Origin: Bacteroidales bacterium UBA1374
GTDB taxonomy: Bacteria > Bacteroidota > Bacteroidia > Bacteroidales > UBA932
DNA: 64,000 nucleotides
NCBI GenBank assembly: GCA_002305545.1
Contig: DBRG01000016.1
Coordinates: 1-64,000, forward strand
Direction: 5' to 3'
The position numbers and the translations under genes were made by a program. This document shows, piece after piece, positions 27,103 through 35,950 of this stretch. Under the pieces are notes generated by a model. That model did not search any database. It saw nothing but the letters and a program-made list of their open reading frames with translations, and was not told the origin of the DNA. The stretch's first letter is position 1. Each line of letters begins with the position of its first letter.

Positions 27103-28281
27103 TTATTTAAAAATAAGTTTTGCTACTTCGGTTATGTAATCACGGCAATTCATCCAGGTATGCCCCCCGTCGGGGAACATTGTCCTGTGCTGAATTCCAC
27201 GCTCGTTAAGTGAATTGTGAAGGGAAAGTGAAGTCTGATATAGAAAATCAGAAGTACCGCAACTCAACCACATGAGTTTTAGGTTGGAACTGATCACTTC
27301 CGGCTTAGCGTAAGTCCCGTTATCAAAGTTGTTTGACACTTCATTACCGAAAATAGCCGGCGCAAAAGCGCAGACATACTGGAATTTGTCCGGATTGCCC
27401 AAACCACAGGCAAGGATCTGTCTTCCACCCAGTGAGAAACCGGCAATCGCCCTGCTTCCGGGTTCTGAACGAACCTGGTAATTTTTCTCGACAAAGGGAA
27501 TCACTTCGTTGAGGATTTCTTTTGTGAAAAGATCTGTCCCCATCATGTCCATTCTCGTAGCTGATCCACGTCGCATCATCTCGGGATAAGGATTTGCGTA
27601 AGGCATTACTACAATCATTTTCTTTGCAAGGCCCTGAGCTATCAGATTATCCAGTATCATATTGACCTTTCCCACTTTGAACCATGTTTCATAAGTGTCT
27701 GTCATTCCATGTATCAGGTATAGAACCGGATATTTCTCCTTGCCTTTTGGATCATATCCTGCCGGGGTATAGACACACATGGGTCTGTCAAAACCCACAT
27801 TTTTAGAATGATAGTACCGGTAGGATACTTTACCATGAGGGACATCCTGCATATCCTGAAAATCCGGGACCGGTCCGCGGACGTCCACAAGGCTGTTCTT
27901 GAAATTTTCGTTAGGAAAAATAAGAACATTGTTCGGGTCTGTGACCTGGATCCCGTCTACCACAAAACAATAAGGATAAATGTCGGGGGCCGGGGGCGTT
28001 ACTGTAATGCTCCAAACTCCTTTCTCATCCTTTGTCATAGCTTTGTTTTCCTCAAACATCTGGCAATTGAGTTCTACCTTAAGAGCATTTTCAGCCTGGA
28101 AACGAAAGGTTACCGTCCCGTCCTTGTTGCACTCAGGAGATTTCACCCCGGGGGGGAACATAGCTGCCAGTTGCCTGCCCGTCAGGGCACGTGGAGGGTT
28201 CTGGGCAAATGATACATTATTGAACAATACACAAGCCGCTATTGCAACGATCAGAAAACTCTTTTTCATATGTTTATTCAT
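27103..28281 (-). CDS. CE1 esterase with E-set domain (GHTWM subtype)
   Basis: A 392-residue exported esterase. The signal peptide ends at SFAQ, an E-set domain occupies about residues 45-135, and the CE1 domain follows. Its nucleophile is Ser283 in AGFSLGGRQ, the acid is Asp345 in CGTSDFLY, and the histidine is His374 in GGHTWMNCR. This subtype differs from the neighbours at 23232 and 24357 and matches the CE1 halves of the two fusion proteins upstream. The ATG at 28281 was chosen because it follows the previous stop by 13 bases and has AAAGGA at suitable distance; a second ATG at 28269 is possible. Confidence 0.86.
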   Translation of the reverse strand: MNKHMKKSFLIVAIAACVLFNNVSFAQNPPRALTGRQLAAMFPPGVKSPECNKDGTVTFRFQAENALKVELNCQMFEENKAMTKDEKGVWSITVTPPAPDIYPYCFVVDGIQVTDPNNVLIFPNENFKNSLVDVRGPVPDFQDMQDVPHGKVSYRYYHSKNVGFDRPMCVYTPAGYDPKGKEKYPVLYLIHGMTDTYETWFKVGKVNMILDNLIAQGLAKKMIVVMPYANPYPEMMRRGSATRMDMMGTDLFTKEILNEVIPFVEKNYQVRSEPGSRAIAGFSLGGRQILACGLGNPDKFQYVCAFAPAIFGNEVSNNFDNGTYAKPEVISSNLKLMWLSCGTSDFLYQTSLSLHNSLNERGIQHRTMFPDGGHTWMNCRDYITEVAKLIFK

Positions 28282-28294
28282 TTGGCATTGTCCT

Positions 28295-31200
28295 TTAATT
28301 AAATAATAGGGGAAGGGTCTCATTAAGAAAACGTTTCACAGCCATCCATGTATGTCCGCGCAGGCCTTCCGTCTCGAGCCGGACCGTTTGAATGCCATAT
28401 TTTTCCATGAGCTCCATAAATTCAGTGGCACCTCCGTACAGGAAATCAGCCTTATCGACTCCCAGCCAGTACAATTTCATCATTTTGTTCGTCCTGGCGG
28501 GATCCTCGTATATGGGCCTGTAGTTTTTTTCAAACTCTTCGGAGCCGATATAAGAGCTGTAAGAGATGATATGTGAAAATTTATCAAAATTGCCGAGGCC
28601 GCAGCGAAGCGCCTGCCCGCCGCCCCGGGAAAAGCCCGCTATGGCACGATGGTCGCGATCGTTGATTGTACGGTAGCTGCTTTCAATAAACGGTATGAGG
28701 TCGCCTATGAAATCCCCGGAGAAATAGTCCATGAATTTCGGCTCGGCCAGATAATAACCGGGATTGCCGTAAGGCATGACTATGATCATGTCCTTGGCTT
28801 TGCCCTGTGCTATAAGGTTGTCCATTATAAAGTTGACACGTCCCACTTTAAAGAATGTTTCTTCCGTATCCGTAGTACCACTGATCAGGTAGAATACAGG
28901 ATATTTCTTTTTTGCCTGATCGTATCCCGGGGGTGTATAGACCACTACCGGTGCATACATTCCCAGTGTTTTCGAATAATAGAAGGTGTAATCGACGCTT
29001 CCGTGAGGCACGTTTGTAACCTCATGGTTCAGCGGCTCTTTTCCCCTTACTTCTACAAGACTGTTCTTGAATTTTTCATTAGGGAACCATTCAGCATTTT
29101 GAGGGTCCATGATGGTAACCCCGTCAACTATGAAGCTGTATGGATAGATATCGGGGGCAACAGGGCCCAGGGTAATGGTCCATATCCCGTCCGCATTCTT
29201 GTCCATGTTCTGTCTTTCTGCAAACTGGGCATTGATTTGTACGCTTTTTGCCTTAGGCGCATTCAGATTAAAGGTAACTGTATTGTCATCATTCACCACA
29301 GGAGATGGAGCAAAGGTCATTCTTCTGTTGTAATTTGTGGTTACCACGATCTTGCCTTTTTCTCTACCGGGATATACCCGGAGCTCAAGCATTCCTGTAA
29401 TTCTGTTTCCGACACCGAGTTCGGTAAGGTTGGCTATTACTGTGGGTTTGGTACTGTCGCCAACAAGTTCTTTTTCGGTTAGCAGACCTTCCCAAAGGAC
29501 TGGGCCGTATGAATGTCTGAGCGCATAATTATAGCCCGGCTCAATATCTTCAAACACATAATCATTCTGACCCTGGTGAATCATGATACGTGGAACCTCA
29601 GCACCTCCCCAACTCCATGCCGGACGTTCTCCGGGCTTGATTTTGGTAAGTTCGATTTCAGCACCGGTCCCGTTTACTGCCTCAGATATTTCCTTATAGT
29701 AGTCCAGCCCGGAATCAAAGGCCTCTATTTCGTAATAATATTCAGGGGATGTATTCAAACTGTGGATCGTAAGGAAATTCTTGTCGTAAACCATATAACT
29801 GTTGTAGAGCTTTCCAGTCTCTATGCCGTAACGCACCACATACCCGTCAGCCCCTTTGACGGGCTCCCAGATAAGGGTGGCCTCGCGACGGTCTTCCTGG
29901 TTCCTTACCGCTTTGAAATCATCAACTACCACACGCTCAACTGCATTGGGATTACCGAATACCCGAAGGTCCTTGACAGCAAACTTGGCTTCATCGTGCG
30001 TAGCCACATTGGTGACCTTGATATATCTTGCCCTAACCGGTTTGCTGAATTCTGTATAATCGTGTCTCAGATCAAATTTATTGTCACTCTTGTCAATAAT
30101 TTTGGTCCAGGTGGCATTGTCGTTCGACACTTCTACCGTATAGCACTGATAGTGATCAGGAGGGGGAGACGGTCTGAATCCGCGTCCAACACTGACTGTG
30201 GCGCCAATATGGTCAAAGTTGCACTGGATAGCATAGATTTTACCGACTTTACCAAGGTCAACAGTCAGATACTCGCCCGGATCTCCTGTCTGTGCAGACC
30301 AGCATGTCATAAAGTCCTCATCGACTGCATTAGCAGCCACATAGTCCTCATAGGTTGAAGAAACTTCAATACGTTTCTTATGAGAAAGTAGCAGCCAGCC
30401 TGTCTGGTTACTGTCAACGGCATCTGTTCTGATACCCGGCCAATATTGTGGATAATCACCATAAGCCGTATTTGAATACATCACACCATCATCATCAACT
30501 GCAGTAGGATAAATGGCAAGTTCAGCTCCGCCGTTACCGGCGTACCAGGCTGGGATCATGCATATAGTCCATAGCTGACCGTTCTTATCGTGGAATGTGC
30601 TTCCATGACCAGCTCCAACGGCAAAACCTGTGGTTTTGAATGTGAGCGGATTGTGCTCCGAATAGGTGTAAGGGCCCATAGGACTTTCAGATACATATAC
30701 ACCATGCGAATACGAAAGGAATTCAAGACCAATGGCTGCATACTGGAGATAATATTTCCCGTTGTGTTTGGTTACCCAGGGACCTTCTATCCATGGAAAT
30801 TCCTCCTCAAAATACTCTCTTCTCCCGTTGAAGATCGAGAAGATCACATCTTGATTTCTTCTGTTCTCGAATCCGTGATTCTTGTAATCCCCGAAGAAAA
30901 GTACCTTGGGATCCGATATCTCCTTAAAAGTATTCACGTCCAGTTCCACAACCTTGAACGGCATGATCTGTGACCATCCGTAAAAAAGATAAAGTCTTCC
31001 GTCATCATCCATGAACATGTTTGCATCACCGTAGCGGTCACTGTCAAAAGTAGCCGTAAGCGTCCACTCCCCTTTCTTTGGTTCTTCGCATTTATAAACG
31101 TTCTTATTGTTCATGGAACAGGCATATAGAATGCCGTCCTTCTCGATCACAGAGATCACCCCTCCCGGAAAGTTAGGTGAATCTATGTATTTCCAATCCA

Positions 31201-31420
31201 GGAAATCCGGGGAATACCAATATCCCCTGGTCCCTGTGACAAAAAGATAGTAATCGTCCTGATAAATCAGCACCACAGGTTCTCCGCCGCGGCTGGCTCT
31301 TTGATTGCCGGAGAGCAGATCAATAGGATTACAAAATGTTTTACTCTGAGCATAGGCAGGCATGAAAAGCAACATGGCTGCCAAAGTAACGAGTGTTCTT
31401 TGAATTATTCTTTTGACCAT
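28295..31420 (-). CDS. GH43 - F5/8C - FN3-like - E-set - CE1 multimodular enzyme
   Basis: A 1041-residue exported protein. In order: signal peptide (AYAQ), GH43-type propeller (about 30-335), F5/8-type (discoidin) domain (350-490), FN3-like domain (497-585), a further beta-rich linker domain (590-695), E-set domain (700-795) and CE1 esterase (800-1041). In the GH43 part the acid Glu212 (IEGPWV) and Asp132 (YGDANMFMDDDG) are seen, but the base position reads GGEPV, with Glu47 instead of the usual Asp. The CE1 triad is Ser931 (GFSRGGG), Asp989 or Asp992 (GVDKADF) and His1023 (GHTWM). It probably couples glycan binding or arabinose removal with ferulate release on one chain. The two catalytic activities are inferred. 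Confidence 0.87.
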   Translation of the reverse strand: MVKRIIQRTLVTLAAMLLFMPAYAQSKTFCNPIDLLSGNQRASRGGEPVVLIYQDDYYLFVTGTRGYWYSPDFLDWKYIDSPNFPGGVISVIEKDGILYACSMNNKNVYKCEEPKKGEWTLTATFDSDRYGDANMFMDDDGRLYLFYGWSQIMPFKVVELDVNTFKEISDPKVLFFGDYKNHGFENRRNQDVIFSIFNGRREYFEEEFPWIEGPWVTKHNGKYYLQYAAIGLEFLSYSHGVYVSESPMGPYTYSEHNPLTFKTTGFAVGAGHGSTFHDKNGQLWTICMIPAWYAGNGGAELAIYPTAVDDDGVMYSNTAYGDYPQYWPGIRTDAVDSNQTGWLLLSHKKRIEVSSTYEDYVAANAVDEDFMTCWSAQTGDPGEYLTVDLGKVGKIYAIQCNFDHIGATVSVGRGFRPSPPPDHYQCYTVEVSNDNATWTKIIDKSDNKFDLRHDYTEFSKPVRARYIKVTNVATHDEAKFAVKDLRVFGNPNAVERVVVDDFKAVRNQEDRREATLIWEPVKGADGYVVRYGIETGKLYNSYMVYDKNFLTIHSLNTSPEYYYEIEAFDSGLDYYKEISEAVNGTGAEIELTKIKPGERPAWSWGGAEVPRIMIHQGQNDYVFEDIEPGYNYALRHSYGPVLWEGLLTEKELVGDSTKPTVIANLTELGVGNRITGMLELRVYPGREKGKIVVTTNYNRRMTFAPSPVVNDDNTVTFNLNAPKAKSVQINAQFAERQNMDKNADGIWTITLGPVAPDIYPYSFIVDGVTIMDPQNAEWFPNEKFKNSLVEVRGKEPLNHEVTNVPHGSVDYTFYYSKTLGMYAPVVVYTPPGYDQAKKKYPVFYLISGTTDTEETFFKVGRVNFIMDNLIAQGKAKDMIIVMPYGNPGYYLAEPKFMDYFSGDFIGDLIPFIESSYRTINDRDHRAIAGFSRGGGQALRCGLGNFDKFSHIISYSSYIGSEEFEKNYRPIYEDPARTNKMMKLYWLGVDKADFLYGGATEFMELMEKYGIQTVRLETEGLRGHTWMAVKRFLNETLPLLFN

Positions 31421-31450
31421 TATTTGTATGATGTAATGTTAGTAATGATC

Positions 31451-34042
31451 TTATTTATTTAGTGCATCTGCTACTTCTTCGCTGGCAAGTGACAACATCA
31501 CGTAATTGGGAATTGAGTTGGTACAGCACTCATTTTCTCCCCATAGGAATGGATAATCATCCTTGTTTTCCATATAATCCGGTGCCAGAAGAAGAAGTCC
31601 CGGAACGACTCCGCCGGGGATTACCGTGTAGTCTGCGCGGTTATTGCCATAAGAAACATTCTTCGTATTGACGCCTATATCCGTAATAAAAGATACATTC
31701 GAGTACGGATGGCATCCATACAGGTAATTCAGACCAAGTAATACCAGTTCCGGATCAATCATATCGGGAAAGTATTTCCAAACCAGGTAGTTATTATAAG
31801 CCCACCTGATTACCTGGTCATTTCCGCCCCAACCGCGGCCCGAGATTGGCACCCCATAAGGATTTTTTTCACTTGCCTCCTTGATTGATGTTACGTATTC
31901 GGGGATAACGGCCTTCACTTTATCCTGGAAGTCCTTGTCCATGAGAGGATAGATGCTCAGGGCAGTACCCAGGTTGTAGTATTTGCCGGCAGGCGCACCG
32001 GGAAAGTTCATCTCAATGGGTTCAAGCTGCCTGATAACCGCCTCCTTGAAGAATTTCTCATAACTTTTATCTCCTGTCGTTTTCCATAGTTCAATGGAGG
32101 CGCTGATCCGGCTGTCCCCGCCAAATCGTCTCATCATTGGATTCGTTATCCGTGAAGGATCGGCATCTTCTGAATATTTCTCCCAGAGCATGATGGCATT
32201 CCTGAGGGCTCTCTCTGCAATCTCCGGGTAATAGGGTACGAGCACCCTGGCTGCCGAGGCAAGGGTTGCTACGGTCGACATGGTGCCGGCTGCACTGAAG
32301 CTGCCTGTGAATGCCACACGGTCATCACGGGTACCGGAAGTAAGTCCACCGGTTTCATAAGGCTTCAGGGATGGATTGTAAATCAGACCGTCAGTGATAG
32401 TGGCCGCATCGCCCAGATGATGATACTGGTACATATTGCTTTGAACGATCCCCTGAGCCACAAAACCTATGTTTTCCACCTGTGCGATGATGTTAAGCAC
32501 ACCATGCTGGATCTGCTGAATTACGTCGGGCGTTCCGTCCGGACGATGTATATCTACAAATTTTGTCTCCTGGTCAATGAACGTTTGGTCTCTCTCCGGT
32601 TTGAAAAGATCCCATAAAGTGATAAGATCCGAAGATAGGGACACAACCGTTCTGCTTTGAATGTCAAAGTCACCTGCATCGTACCAGCCACCAACGGCCA
32701 GCCCTGGAATATGTTCCCATGATTCATATTTTGTGTTGGTTTCCGCACCTTGCCGATAGCCGTCGAACTGCTCATAATTTACCGGAGCCTGAAGTGCGTC
32801 ATCCATATGAGAACGTCCGTGCCAGGTACGATAACCTTCGTTAACCTCCATATGATCCATCTGAACAGGGAGGAATACATCCATGGACGCATGCCATTTG
32901 CCTTCGTAGACATTTTTATTGACAGGAAACACATTGGTCCTGTAGTCGCCAAAACGGATGCAATAAAGCCCGGGTTCCTGTACAGCAGTGAAATCTATGG
33001 TTACATAATTGTACCGGTTGTTGAATACACCCCATGGCGTGACCGGAGCTTCATAAGCCAACACTTCTTCTCCGTTGTCTGAAATACGGATAATGCTGGC
33101 TGTTTTTACGGGAGATGCATTCTTATCAAGTTCAACAACAGCTACTTTCCTTTGTGCCGGAGTATAACCGATTTGTGAGAAGCCCACATTGGGTTCACGA
33201 ATCCAACCTGCATCGTAAGAAGGCTCGACGTACCATTCCAGGACCTTGCCGGTTTTGTTCCCCGGAAGGAATGAACGGACAACAAAAGTGCCGTTTTGGG
33301 CCAGATTTCTGCCATCAAAGAGGTTTATCTCCGATTCGGAAGAAATGCAAACGCGCAGATCAGGGTCTTCCGGAGCGAATACCAGTTTATTCCCTTTGGA
33401 GAAAGGTCTGGGAACAATGAATTCATTGCGGCCTCTGTCATCGAAAGTTGAGAGTCCGTAGAATTGCTCAATTTTCTCACTCCTGGGAAGCATATACGTA
33501 TTGTCTGCCGGGTATTTGGGCAATATACCCGAAACACCGTCCATCATATAAGTCTTGCCAAAAAATGTAGCAGGAAAGAATTCCCAGTTGAGTCCGGCAC
33601 GGCCTACTAGTTTTTCGGGAACAGGCCGGTCCAGGTACACAGCAATCTTGAAACCTTTGCCTGAAGAGGTTACTTTCACTTTGGATGTGAAATCATATTC
33701 TTTGTAGGTAAGTTCTACTTCAATAGAATTCCCCGCACGATCTACGGTTCTGTTTACCAGATCGGGGAAAATATCCCATTGCTCCGGAGTGTTCATCAGG
33801 CGTATGCCTCCACCCGTACTGATTCTCTCACCGCGCTGGATCAATTCAATAGCTGCAAGTTTTTCATCGCAAAACATGCCGGCATATTTATTACTGTAAA
33901 CCAGTAAATTAATACCTCTTTCCTCGAAATATTCCAGATCGTTTACTGTAAGATTTTGCGCCTGTGCCTTGATTGTGAAAGTTGAAATCAAAAGACAGGA
34001 CGCGAAAAAAAGCATTTTTTTAAAGAATGGCTGTTGAGTCAT
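31451..34042 (-). CDS. GH9 glycoside hydrolase with long N-terminal beta domain
   Basis: An 863-residue exported enzyme. Residues 30-280 are a beta-rich region I cannot assign. Residues 285-375 are the Ig-like cellulase N-terminal (CelD_N) domain, starting VGFSQIGYTPAQRKVAVVEL. GH9 catalytic sequence fills about 385-863. The Asp pair is Asp455 and Asp458 in GGWYDAGDFD, with Asp458 as likely base. A Glu near the C-terminus (Glu838, in ENECCTNS) sits where GH9 has its acid. GH9 enzymes cut beta-1,4-glucans, xyloglucan or related chains in an inverting manner. Its position among xylan esterases is unusual and may mean mixed-linkage or xyloglucan contact, or activity on xylan. Confidence 0.85.
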   Translation of the reverse strand: MTQQPFFKKMLFFASCLLISTFTIKAQAQNLTVNDLEYFEERGINLLVYSNKYAGMFCDEKLAAIELIQRGERISTGGGIRLMNTPEQWDIFPDLVNRTVDRAGNSIEVELTYKEYDFTSKVKVTSSGKGFKIAVYLDRPVPEKLVGRAGLNWEFFPATFFGKTYMMDGVSGILPKYPADNTYMLPRSEKIEQFYGLSTFDDRGRNEFIVPRPFSKGNKLVFAPEDPDLRVCISSESEINLFDGRNLAQNGTFVVRSFLPGNKTGKVLEWYVEPSYDAGWIREPNVGFSQIGYTPAQRKVAVVELDKNASPVKTASIIRISDNGEEVLAYEAPVTPWGVFNNRYNYVTIDFTAVQEPGLYCIRFGDYRTNVFPVNKNVYEGKWHASMDVFLPVQMDHMEVNEGYRTWHGRSHMDDALQAPVNYEQFDGYRQGAETNTKYESWEHIPGLAVGGWYDAGDFDIQSRTVVSLSSDLITLWDLFKPERDQTFIDQETKFVDIHRPDGTPDVIQQIQHGVLNIIAQVENIGFVAQGIVQSNMYQYHHLGDAATITDGLIYNPSLKPYETGGLTSGTRDDRVAFTGSFSAAGTMSTVATLASAARVLVPYYPEIAERALRNAIMLWEKYSEDADPSRITNPMMRRFGGDSRISASIELWKTTGDKSYEKFFKEAVIRQLEPIEMNFPGAPAGKYYNLGTALSIYPLMDKDFQDKVKAVIPEYVTSIKEASEKNPYGVPISGRGWGGNDQVIRWAYNNYLVWKYFPDMIDPELVLLGLNYLYGCHPYSNVSFITDIGVNTKNVSYGNNRADYTVIPGGVVPGLLLLAPDYMENKDDYPFLWGENECCTNSIPNYVMLSLASEEVADALNK

Positions 34043-34054
34043 GTTTAATGGATT

Positions 34055-35944
34055 TTATTGGAATAGCAATTGTAATGTGGTGGATAGATATGTTCTGGCG
34101 TTCATCCATGTATGACCGCCCGGTGTCGTTATTCCCTGGTACCTGATTCCCCTGGCATCGAAATATTCCCTGTTTTTTACGACTTCTTTGTACAGGAAAT
34201 CGTCCGACCCTACACCATACCATAACAGTTTCCATTGGGCGTTAACCTTGTCAGGTGATGTGTTAAAAGATGGAAAGTAAATATCCATTACCTCGGGAGT
34301 CAGGTAAGCGCTGTATGAACATATCCATGCGAATTTGTCAACATGTGAAAAGCCTGTGAAGAGCGATTGGCCTCCTCCCCTGGAAAACCCGGCAATAGCC
34401 CTGTTACCGGCTCCCGGAAGAGTGCGGAACTCCTTATCTATGAAGGGTATGATGCAGGCTGTCATCTCATCTGCAAATACTTTGTACATGTCAGCCGCTT
34501 CAAGGGATGTGGGGCTTGGAGTACCACTCATCATATTGCCGTAAGGCATGACTACGATCATGGGTTTGGCTTTCCCCTGGGCAATAAGGTTGTCAAGAAT
34601 GGTATTGACCCTTCCCACCTTGAACCATGTTTCCTCTGTATCGGTAGTACCGCTGATCAGATAGAAAACAGGATAAGATGCGTCTCCTGCTTCGTAACCG
34701 GGAGGAGTGTAAACCAATACGGAACGATTCATGCCCAGGACTTCGGATTTATAGGTACACCATGTCACGCGTCCGTGAGGAACATCGTTGACGTGGTACA
34801 ATGCCTTTTCATTGGGCACGGTAAGCAGGCTGGCTTTGAATCCTTCGTTAGGGAATATTTCTGTATTGGATGGATCAGACACGGTTACACCGTCTACTAT
34901 AAAATTGTAAGGATATATATCGGGATTCTCAACTTTTAGTGTCGCACTCCAGATGCCCTCCCTGTTCATGGTCAATGATACGTTTTCCTTTAAAAACTGA
35001 GAAGATAAAAGAACCGATTTGGCATGCAGTGCTCTTATATTGAATGTCACGCCGCCTCCAAAAAGATGGATAACCGGAGATTCTACGGGAAGATAGTACA
35101 TACGTGAAACAGGGGCCTTATATCCCATCAGGGGAAGCATGACTGCCGCATAGCGTCTGCCAAAATCGCGGTAGCCCTTTGCATCGAAGTGTATCTGGTC
35201 AAAGAACTGAGTACAGCAACTTGATGAAACCACATGGGCAGTTGGGATAGTAAGGGGCAGCTTATCTATGATGGCGTTCATGCCGGCTGACCTTCCTCCC
35301 CTGTCGGCATTAACCACTTCTCCGGCTATAAGAGGAACATTTTCTGCTTTAAGATCCAAATCTTTCAACAGATTCTCATAAACGCTTTTCACTTTGAGAG
35401 GCCAATCCTCTTCGCCTATGTTCGATTCACCCTGGTGCATGAGTATTCCGGCAATAACTCCGTCTTTCTGCGCTTTACGGGCAAGTTCCACCAGCCACTT
35501 ATACGGGTCGTTATCATATGCTTTAAGTGCCGGGATCATCCACTGCGGAGCAGTCTTTGCGTATGTACCAATCGAATCTTTCATGAAAGCCTCGATCCGG
35601 CATCCTCCTATGGAAACATTGATGACGCCTACGGTATGATCTTCGGGGAGAACTTCCAGCAGGGTACGGCCGAAATAATCTACCGGCGTTAGGCCTGTTT
35701 TTTCCCTGCACAAAGGAGGAACCGCTCTATACCATTCACCTTTCACACGAGCCCGAGACGGGTCATCAACAGCGGCCATCATGCGGAAACGTTCACTAAT
35801 ATTCAAAGTATCCTCAGGTTCGATTCTGGCAGCTCCTTCCATGTTTGACTGTCCGAAGCACAAAAAGATATGGAATTTCTTGTCCTGTGCATTACCTGTG
35901 AAGACAAGAAGAATTAGCGTTAATGATAAAAGCAATCTTTTCAT
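34055..35944 (-). CDS. CE6 - E-set - CE1 bifunctional esterase
   Basis: A 629-residue exported protein with two esterases. Residues 21-275 are a CE6-type SGNH acetylesterase (SASA/DUF303): Ser33 in CFGQSNMEG, the HQGESN block near 170 and the DxxH pair Asp249/His252 in FDQIHFD. An E-set domain follows at about 290-385. The CE1 domain fills the rest, with Ser521 in GFSRGGG, Asp581/582 in GSDDFLY and His611 in GGHTWMN. It would remove acetyl groups and ferulate from the same xylan chain. Acetyl-feruloyl esterase fusions of this type have been characterised from other Bacteroidota. It starts 6 bases after the chimeric gene upstream. Confidence 0.88.
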   Translation of the reverse strand: MKRLLLSLTLILLVFTGNAQDKKFHIFLCFGQSNMEGAARIEPEDTLNISERFRMMAAVDDPSRARVKGEWYRAVPPLCREKTGLTPVDYFGRTLLEVLPEDHTVGVINVSIGGCRIEAFMKDSIGTYAKTAPQWMIPALKAYDNDPYKWLVELARKAQKDGVIAGILMHQGESNIGEEDWPLKVKSVYENLLKDLDLKAENVPLIAGEVVNADRGGRSAGMNAIIDKLPLTIPTAHVVSSSCCTQFFDQIHFDAKGYRDFGRRYAAVMLPLMGYKAPVSRMYYLPVESPVIHLFGGGVTFNIRALHAKSVLLSSQFLKENVSLTMNREGIWSATLKVENPDIYPYNFIVDGVTVSDPSNTEIFPNEGFKASLLTVPNEKALYHVNDVPHGRVTWCTYKSEVLGMNRSVLVYTPPGYEAGDASYPVFYLISGTTDTEETWFKVGRVNTILDNLIAQGKAKPMIVVMPYGNMMSGTPSPTSLEAADMYKVFADEMTACIIPFIDKEFRTLPGAGNRAIAGFSRGGGQSLFTGFSHVDKFAWICSYSAYLTPEVMDIYFPSFNTSPDKVNAQWKLLWYGVGSDDFLYKEVVKNREYFDARGIRYQGITTPGGHTWMNARTYLSTTLQLLFQ

Positions 35945-35950
35945 AATCCA

